From Streptomyces sp. NBC_01591 (GTDB lineage: Bacteria > Actinomycetota > Actinomycetes > Streptomycetales > Streptomycetaceae): 64,000 nt of DNA. The stretch's first letter is position 1. The number at the start of each line of letters is the position of its first letter. Below, piece after piece: positions 59,852 through 64,000 of the stretch. The notes under the pieces are model-generated. The model saw only the letters and a list, made by a program, of their open reading frames with translations, was not told the origin of the DNA and searched no databases. The translations under genes and the position numbers were made by a program. The stretch lies in NCBI RefSeq assembly GCF_035918155.1, contig NZ_CP109327.1, positions 744,001 to 808,000 on the forward strand. The letters run 5' to 3'.

Positions 59852-60628
59852 TCACATGCCGTCGGTGGGCTCGGTCGACCAGGTGGTCGTGGTGGAGGTG
59901 GTGATGGAGGTGGCCACCCCGAGCACCAGGAACAGGACGAGCAGTCCCTTCCCCGCGCCGCTCATGACGAGGGGCCGGGTGGCGGAACGTGTCTGCTGCT
60001 GCGGTACGGAGAGGTCGTCCTCGCCGAAGAAACCCTTGGGGTAGGCCGGGGTGAGCATCATGGCGTAGGCGGCGAAGCGCATTGCGTAGCGGAGAACGGC
60101 GGCCGTGGCCTCGAAGAGGGGGCCGGGCATACGTCCCAGGATCAGGGTGATCAGCCACCAGATGATCGCCACCGCCCACCAGCCGGACACGGCGAGACTC
60201 TGTACGACGGCGGCCGGAATCATCAGGATCAGGCGGAAGAAGACGGCCAGGCGGTTGAGTGCGGTGGGCCGGACTTCGATCTGGACCGGGTAGTCCGGCG
60301 GCGGGTCGAGGGCGAACGGCGGGTAGCGGTCCACGAGCAGCATGCTGCTCGCGCCGACCCGTACCTGATAGCCGAGGTATCCGGCCAGGAAGCGGAAGAC
60401 CGGTTCGGGCAGCCGTCCCAGGAACAGCGCGGCGAACCAGCCCACGATGACGGTCACCACGGCCGCGATGTGCAGCAAGAACAGCACGATGAAGTGCGGG
60501 ATCAGCAGGAGCAGCCGCACCAGCACGGTGAGCCGGCGCTGTCGTGGCGGCTCGATGATGTCCAGCACGGGCAGCCACTCGGCGGCGACCCATGCCCGCG
60601 GGCCCGGACTCCACTGGGCGTCGGCCAT
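59852..60628 (-). CDS. DUF4389 membrane protein
   Basis: 258 residues. RLTVLVRLLLLIPHFIVLFLLHIAAVVTVIVGWFAALFLGRLPEPVFRFLAGYLGYQVRVGAS is the first of two similar halves; RLAVFFRLILMIPAAVVQSLAVSGWWAVAIIWWLITLILGRMPGPLFEATAAVLRYAMRFAAYA is the second. The R(L)xxRxxLxIPH and LxGRxPxPL motifs define DUF4389. A last TM (GLLVLFLVLGVATSI) sits near the C-terminus. Inner-membrane, unknown function. Confidence 0.9.
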   Translation of the reverse strand: MADAQWSPGPRAWVAAEWLPVLDIIEPPRQRRLTVLVRLLLLIPHFIVLFLLHIAAVVTVIVGWFAALFLGRLPEPVFRFLAGYLGYQVRVGASSMLLVDRYPPFALDPPPDYPVQIEVRPTALNRLAVFFRLILMIPAAVVQSLAVSGWWAVAIIWWLITLILGRMPGPLFEATAAVLRYAMRFAAYAMMLTPAYPKGFFGEDDLSVPQQQTRSATRPLVMSGAGKGLLVLFLVLGVATSITTSTTTTWSTEPTDGM

Positions 60629-60764
60629 GTCGCTCCTCGTCGGCGGGTGTTCCGTACGCCATCGGCGCGTACGACGTCACCCCACGCTGGGCCGAGTGGG
60701 GACGCCCCGCAATCGGCCACGGGCCGATCGGGTGCCCGGCACGTGACCGGGCACCCGGCCGGAC

Positions 60765-61502
60765 TCAGCCAGTGGGTTCGAGGAGGTTGCCGCGCAGTGC
60801 CTCCACCAATTCCTTGCTCGCGCCGAGGAATTCGGTGGCATAGGCGTGGACGGAGCCGTGAGTCGCGGCCAGATCCGCCAGGAAGAACCGCATTACGTCG
60901 GCGGGCGCTCTGCCGTATCCGGGCCAGACCGGTTCCTGACCGGCGTGGTCCGCCCGCCAGTCGGCCAGGAGCCGTTCGGTGGCGAGTCCGGTGAGGGCGA
61001 AGTCGGCGACGATGTCGTCCTCGACCACGCCCAGCAGGGACAGGACGAGTGCAGCGAGCAGCCCGGTCCGGTCCTTGCCCGACGCGCAGTGGAAGACGAC
61101 GGGCCCGCTGTCCTCGGCGGCGATCACCTCCAGGGCGCGGCGGAGTTCGACGACTCCGTCGTGGGCGACCTCGGCGTACCGGTCGGCCAGGAAGCGTCCG
61201 GTCTCCACCTCCGGGCCCAGTGCGGCCTGGTCGTAGGGCCGGTGCTCGATGCTGAGGTGGTGGTAGCGCAGTCCCGGCGCCTCGGGCACTCGCCCCTTGG
61301 CAGCGATCTCCCAGTCGTACCTCAGGTCGATGACCGTGCCGATCCCGAGGGCCTGGAAGCGGTCCCAGTCCTCGCCGCGCAGTTTGCCCAGCGAATCGGA
61401 CCGGTAGAGCCGGCCCCGGCGGACCGGCCGGCCGCTCTCCCCCCGATAGCCTCCGACGTCGCGGAAGTTGTGCAGTCGCTCGAACGCTATATGCCTGGTC
61501 AC
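60765..61502 (-). CDS. Tyrosine/dual-specificity protein phosphatase
   Basis: 245 residues from a GTG at 61502. LHNFRDVGGYRGESGRPVRRGRLYRSDSLGKL is the N-terminal signature, and the P-loop VVFHCASGKDRTGLLAAL (CX5R) places the nucleophile Cys near residue 139. LRYDWEIAAKG is the DLR motif. This is the bacterial PTP (PF13350) family, which dephosphorylates phosphotyrosine, phosphoserine or phosphoinositides (MptpB is the known relative). Cytosolic. No kinase is adjacent. Confidence 0.9.
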   Translation of the reverse strand: MTRHIAFERLHNFRDVGGYRGESGRPVRRGRLYRSDSLGKLRGEDWDRFQALGIGTVIDLRYDWEIAAKGRVPEAPGLRYHHLSIEHRPYDQAALGPEVETGRFLADRYAEVAHDGVVELRRALEVIAAEDSGPVVFHCASGKDRTGLLAALVLSLLGVVEDDIVADFALTGLATERLLADWRADHAGQEPVWPGYGRAPADVMRFFLADLAATHGSVHAYATEFLGASKELVEALRGNLLEPTG

Positions 61503-61638
61503 GACGGAGGACTTTAGGGCCTGGAGGGATGCGGCGGGGCACGTCGGCGTGTTCCGGCGGGGCGGGAGCGTTCCGGCTCGCCGCGCCGTGCGGTCCGGGA
61601 GTGGGCCCCTTGGCGGGGCTCGAACCGAGAATGCAGAC

Positions 61639-62313
61639 GTGCCCACTCCTACGCGTCCCTCTGCTCCCGCCCTCCGCGCCGAGCTCGATCCACGGGGGGA
61701 ATGGGCTCTGCTGCTTCTGTCGGCCGCTTCCGGGGCGGCCGATGCGTTCGTCTTCATCTGCGTCGGTCAGGTCTTCGCCGGCGTGATGACCGGGAATCTG
61801 GTGCTGCTCGGCGCTTCTGCCGCCGGTGGCGGGGAACAAGGGGTGGCGCTGCGGGTGGTCACCGCGCTGGTCGCCTACGCCCTCGGCGTCACGTGTGGTG
61901 CGTGGATGAACGAGCGACTGCGATGGTCACTGCCGGTGATGCTGCTGATCGAGGTGGCGCTGCTGACAGCGGGGGCCGTGCTGTGGGCACTGGAGCTGAT
62001 CACTTCCGACGGGGACCGGCTGGGGCTGCTGGTGCTCATCTCCGTGGCCATGGGCATCCAGGGCCGGATCCGCGCGACGCCCACCAATTACTTCACCGGT
62101 ACGCTCACGGCTCTCGTCGGCCGAGCGGCTCTGCGGTCGTGGGAACAGGGGGACCGCTGGGTGGCCGGCCGGTTGATCGCGGTCGTGGTGGGCGCGGCCT
62201 TGACCGCGCTGACCGTACGCCTCTGGCCGGACGCGGCAGGTGTGGTGGCAGTGGTGCCGACGGCGGGCGCGCTACTGATCGAGACGTTGCGCAGAAGGCT
62301 GCCCGACGGCTGA
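61639..62313 (+). CDS. DUF1275 (YoaK-like) membrane protein
   Basis: 224 residues from the GTG at 61639. Six hydrophobic segments include ALLLLSAASGAADAFVFICVGQVFAGVMTGNLVLLG (family motif ...DAxxxxxxGxxFxxxMTGN), VVTALVAYALGVTCGAW, VMLLIEVALLTAGAVLWAL, LLVLISVAMGIQGRIR and VAGRLIAVVVGAALTAL. RATPTNYFTGTLTALVGRA is also conserved. YoaK-like proteins are uncharacterised inner-membrane proteins. A terminator follows at 62341-62378. Confidence 0.88.
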   Translation: MPTPTRPSAPALRAELDPRGEWALLLLSAASGAADAFVFICVGQVFAGVMTGNLVLLGASAAGGGEQGVALRVVTALVAYALGVTCGAWMNERLRWSLPVMLLIEVALLTAGAVLWALELITSDGDRLGLLVLISVAMGIQGRIRATPTNYFTGTLTALVGRAALRSWEQGDRWVAGRLIAVVVGAALTALTVRLWPDAAGVVAVVPTAGALLIETLRRRLPDG

Positions 62314-62340
62314 CCCACGACCGGGCCGGGGCAGAGGAAA

Positions 62341-62378
62341 GCCCCGGCCGGATCGGGGGAATCCAGCCGGGGCGGCTT
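62341..62378 (+). terminator. Hairpin after the DUF1275 gene
   Basis: AAAGCCCCGGC at 62338-62348 pairs with GCCGGGGC at 62367-62374 around an 18-base loop, 25 bp after the stop. It lies between the DUF1275 (+) and rpmG (-) stops and may serve both. Confidence 0.5.
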
Positions 62379-62504
62379 ATGGGTGGGCGCGGTGCGCGGC
62401 ATCCACATATAGGTGAACGATAAACCACCACTCCCCGTTCCCGGAAACACCCATCCCGGACTGTGACCCACAGCACGGAATGAGGGCTTCCGGCAGATTC
62501 GCGG

Positions 62505-62669
62505 TCAGCGCTCCTCACGGAAGAGCACGTGCCGCCCCACCGCGGGGTCGAACTTGCGCAGCACCAGCCGGTCGGGGTTGTTGCGACGACTCTTACGGGT
62601 CACATAACTCTGCCCCGTTCCGGCCGTCGACCGGAGTGTCACAACAGGGCGGGCCTCACTGCGGGCCAT
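62505..62669 (-). CDS. rpmG: Ribosomal protein L33, zinc-independent paralogue
   Basis: 54 residues from the ATG at 62669, too short for simple ORF calls. [40 protein letters not shown] and [13 protein letters not shown] form a complete bacterial L33. The CxxC pairs of the zinc-binding form are absent (no Cys at all), so this is the C-minus type. In Streptomyces coelicolor, such paralogues are made under zinc starvation by relief of Zur repression, letting ribosomes release zinc. A Zur-like box lies 37 bp upstream. Confidence 0.92.
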   Translation of the reverse strand: MARSEARPVVTLRSTAGTGQSYVTRKSRRNNPDRLVLRKFDPAVGRHVLFREER

Positions 62670-63057
62670 GGGCGCCTCCAGACTCCTGCGTCACCATCCC
62701 CTCCTGATGGGAATGGGTTTCATTTTCGTTCCGGTGCCATAACACGGCGGACCGCTGCCGCATTCCCACCCAGGAGCCGACGGCACCCCGCATATGCCCG
62801 GATCGGGCGGGGCGCGCGGCGAGGCATCGACGCACGCGGGCGCGCAACCGTCCGCACACGCCGGATGACTTGCGTCAACGTCCGTCGAAAGCAAGGCTGT
62901 TCGACGGATCGGCACCCAGCGCAGCCTGTGGCATATGCCAGACGCAACAACGCATCGAGTGTTGCCAAATCCCTTACGGGCTCCCGCAGGCTGTGCAACA
63001 GTCGTCTTCGGTCCACCCTTCAGACCTGGTTGTGCCGTGCCTGTATCGGAGTACGAG
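62670..63057. other. Divergent region between rpmG and the PAS-phosphatase gene
   Basis: 388 bases. Besides the Zur-like box at 62706-62724, no gene is visible. The minus-strand frame at 62720-63016 has poor, Arg-rich composition and no RBS. The phosphatase promoter should lie within 62950-63045, but no hexamers are clear. Confidence 0.4.
62706..62724 (-). promoter_or_regulatory. Zur-like operator upstream of rpmG
   Basis: On the minus strand 62724-62706 reads AATGAAACCCATTCCCATC. Against the actinobacterial Zur consensus as I remember it (AATGAAAATCATTTTCATT), 13 or 14 of 19 positions agree, with the left half complete. It sits 37 bp before the ATG, overlapping the expected promoter. Confidence 0.6.
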
Positions 63058-64000
63058 ATGCCGTCCCATCTGTCCGCGGACCGCCCCGCCCCACAACCAC
63101 CCGAGCGCGATGCCGTCGATGCGCTGATCAACCGGACCCTTCGGCTCCGTGGCGATATGGATGCCGTGCGGCGGGACACGGTGCTGATCGACCAGGAAGA
63201 CCCGCAGACGCGCTGGCAGCGGGCACTCTGCAAACTGGCGGTCCATCATCTCGACGACCTCGGCACGCACCTGGGACAGCTCAGGGAGGGCCTGTCACCC
63301 CGGGCCCCCGAACGCCTCGCGGAGACCTCGGCGCAGGGCGCAGGGCGGGACACGGCGGAGGAAAGCCCGCAGGAGCGTTACGACGAGCCGCAGCCGGGAT
63401 CGCTGATCGGCCGCGTGGGCAGCGCGGAGTGGAATCTGCTCACCGACGACGTCAGCTGGTCCGAGGAGCTGTTCCAGATCTTCGGCAGGTCCCCCGCGGC
63501 CGGACCGCTCTCGCTGGACGAGCTCCCATCCATGCTCCTTCCCGATGACCAGCCCCTGCTCACCGCCCTGGTGACGGACTGTCTGGTGGACGGGAAGCCG
63601 ATGGACGGCGAATTCCGCATCATGCGGACCGACGGCCGGATGCGCACACTCCACATGATGGGCGAGCCCGTCCTCGACTCGGACGGGTGCACCGCCTCCA
63701 TGTGGGCCGTCCTGCGTGACGTCAGCGAGCTGCGGCGCAGCCAGCAGGCAGTGCGCCGGACCCACGACTCGCTGCGCCGCCGGGAGCACAGGGCTCAGAC
63801 CGAGCACCGCATGGCGGTCGAGCTCCAGGAGGCCGTACTCCCCCCGTGGCGGGGATCTCTGCGGCTTCCCGCGCAGGGGCCCGGCGCACTGGACATCGCG
63901 GCCCACTACCTTCCGTCGGAGTCGAGTTCGCTCATCGGCGGCGACTGGTACGACGCGCTGGAATTGCCGGACGGCAGGACCGTCCTCACGGTCGGTGATC
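63058..64000 (+). CDS. PAS-domain SpoIIE/PP2C-type phosphatase, 5' part
   Basis: The ATG at 63058 follows GGAG by 6 bases; the frame is open to the window edge (at least 314 residues). Residues 20-90 (RDAVDALINRTLRLRGDMDAVRRDTVLID) are helical. A PAS domain follows (VGSAEWNLLTDDVSWSEELFQIFGRSPAAGPLSLDELPSMLLPDD, then EFRIMRTDGRMRTLHMMGEPV) near 130-225. ELQEAVLPP, near 257, starts the SpoIIE phosphatase module, reaching GGDWYDALELPDGRTVLTVGD, which contains the metal-binding Asp. Such proteins dephosphorylate anti-sigma-factor antagonists in stress signalling. Confidence 0.9.
   Translation, partial: MPSHLSADRPAPQPPERDAVDALINRTLRLRGDMDAVRRDTVLIDQEDPQTRWQRALCKLAVHHLDDLGTHLGQLREGLSPRAPERLAETSAQGAGRDTAEESPQERYDEPQPGSLIGRVGSAEWNLLTDDVSWSEELFQIFGRSPAAGPLSLDELPSMLLPDDQPLLTALVTDCLVDGKPMDGEFRIMRTDGRMRTLHMMGEPVLDSDGCTASMWAVLRDVSELRRSQQAVRRTHDSLRRREHRAQTEHRMAVELQEAVLPPWRGSLRLPAQGPGALDIAAHYLPSESSSLIGGDWYDALELPDGRTVLTVGD

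Noticed and set aside
62720..63016. 98-codon minus-strand frame upstream of rpmG
   Set aside because: Arg-rich, covers the Zur-like box and has no RBS.
1..64000. CRISPR arrays, tRNA and rRNA genes, integrase/attachment sites
   Set aside because: No regularly spaced repeats, no cloverleaf-like TTCGAATC arms in intergenic DNA, and no integrase-type protein were seen.

Overview
The window is high-GC actinobacterial DNA, very probably from Streptomyces or a close relative. The signs are G/C-ending codons, many GTG starts, AGGAGG-type ribosome binding sites, abundant TetR, PucR and ECF regulators, and families such as DUF5682, DUF4389, SpoIIE-type phosphatases and class-E-sortase-like anchors. 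Intact genes alternate with many gene fossils: transposase pieces, frameshifted genes, and 5' or 3' gene stubs. This suggests accessory chromosome, for example a linear-chromosome arm, rather than conserved core. No rRNA, tRNA or CRISPR array was seen.

Layout. 0-6.3 kb: a secreted esterase, a RibD/DHFR-like reductase, a secreted protein, a decayed trmO-like gene, two small enzymes and a cytochrome P450 fossil. 6.3-11.3 kb: a ketone catabolic cluster (PucR regulator, HSL-type esterase, Baeyer-Villiger monooxygenase, SDR). 11.4-13.7 kb: TetR plus a 14-TM MFS exporter. 13.7-19 kb: a zinc-ribbon protein and two divergent hydrolase/TetR pairs with visible operators, separated by a chimeric transposase fossil. 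19.2-22 kb: a racemase and a rearranged zone with IS5-like, Tn3-like and inverted oxidoreductase fragments. 21.8-23.4 kb: azlCD with divergent Lrp. 23.8-27.2 kb: an LAETG-anchored trypsin and small proteins. 27.4-29.7 kb: a two-gene NLR-type unit. 30-42.9 kb: DUF1203, a large LuxR ATPase, VOC, an AAC(3)-type acetyltransferase, several GNATs, a lipoprotein serine hydrolase and more fossils. 43-50.3 kb: a tightly overlapped five-gene operon SWIM - unknown - VWA - MoxR - DUF5682. 50.6-54 kb: a secreted TNT (NADase toxin) protein with a likely immunity gene, and a coupled operon with an ECF sigma factor. 54.4-57 kb: a ClpC-like AAA+ chaperone. 57.3-64 kb: a broken membrane gene and HAD gene, DinB, DUF4389, a tyrosine phosphatase, DUF1275, a Zur-box-controlled zinc-free L33 gene, and the start of a PAS-SpoIIE phosphatase.

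Best candidates for unusual biology. (1) 27.4-29.7 kb: a small two-TM protein and an adjacent NB-ARC ATPase each carry two copies of the same short TG-x-A-x-A...A-x-TG motif, as expected for an NLR that signals to its membrane effector through a shared amyloid-like motif. (2) The 7.3 kb MoxR-VWA-DUF5682-SWIM operon, whose chemistry is unknown. (3) The exported TNT toxin/immunity pair. (4) A translationally coupled three-gene ECF sigma operon with uncharacterised partners.

All calls come from reading the sequence by eye. Family assignments are from motif memory, and no database search was possible.
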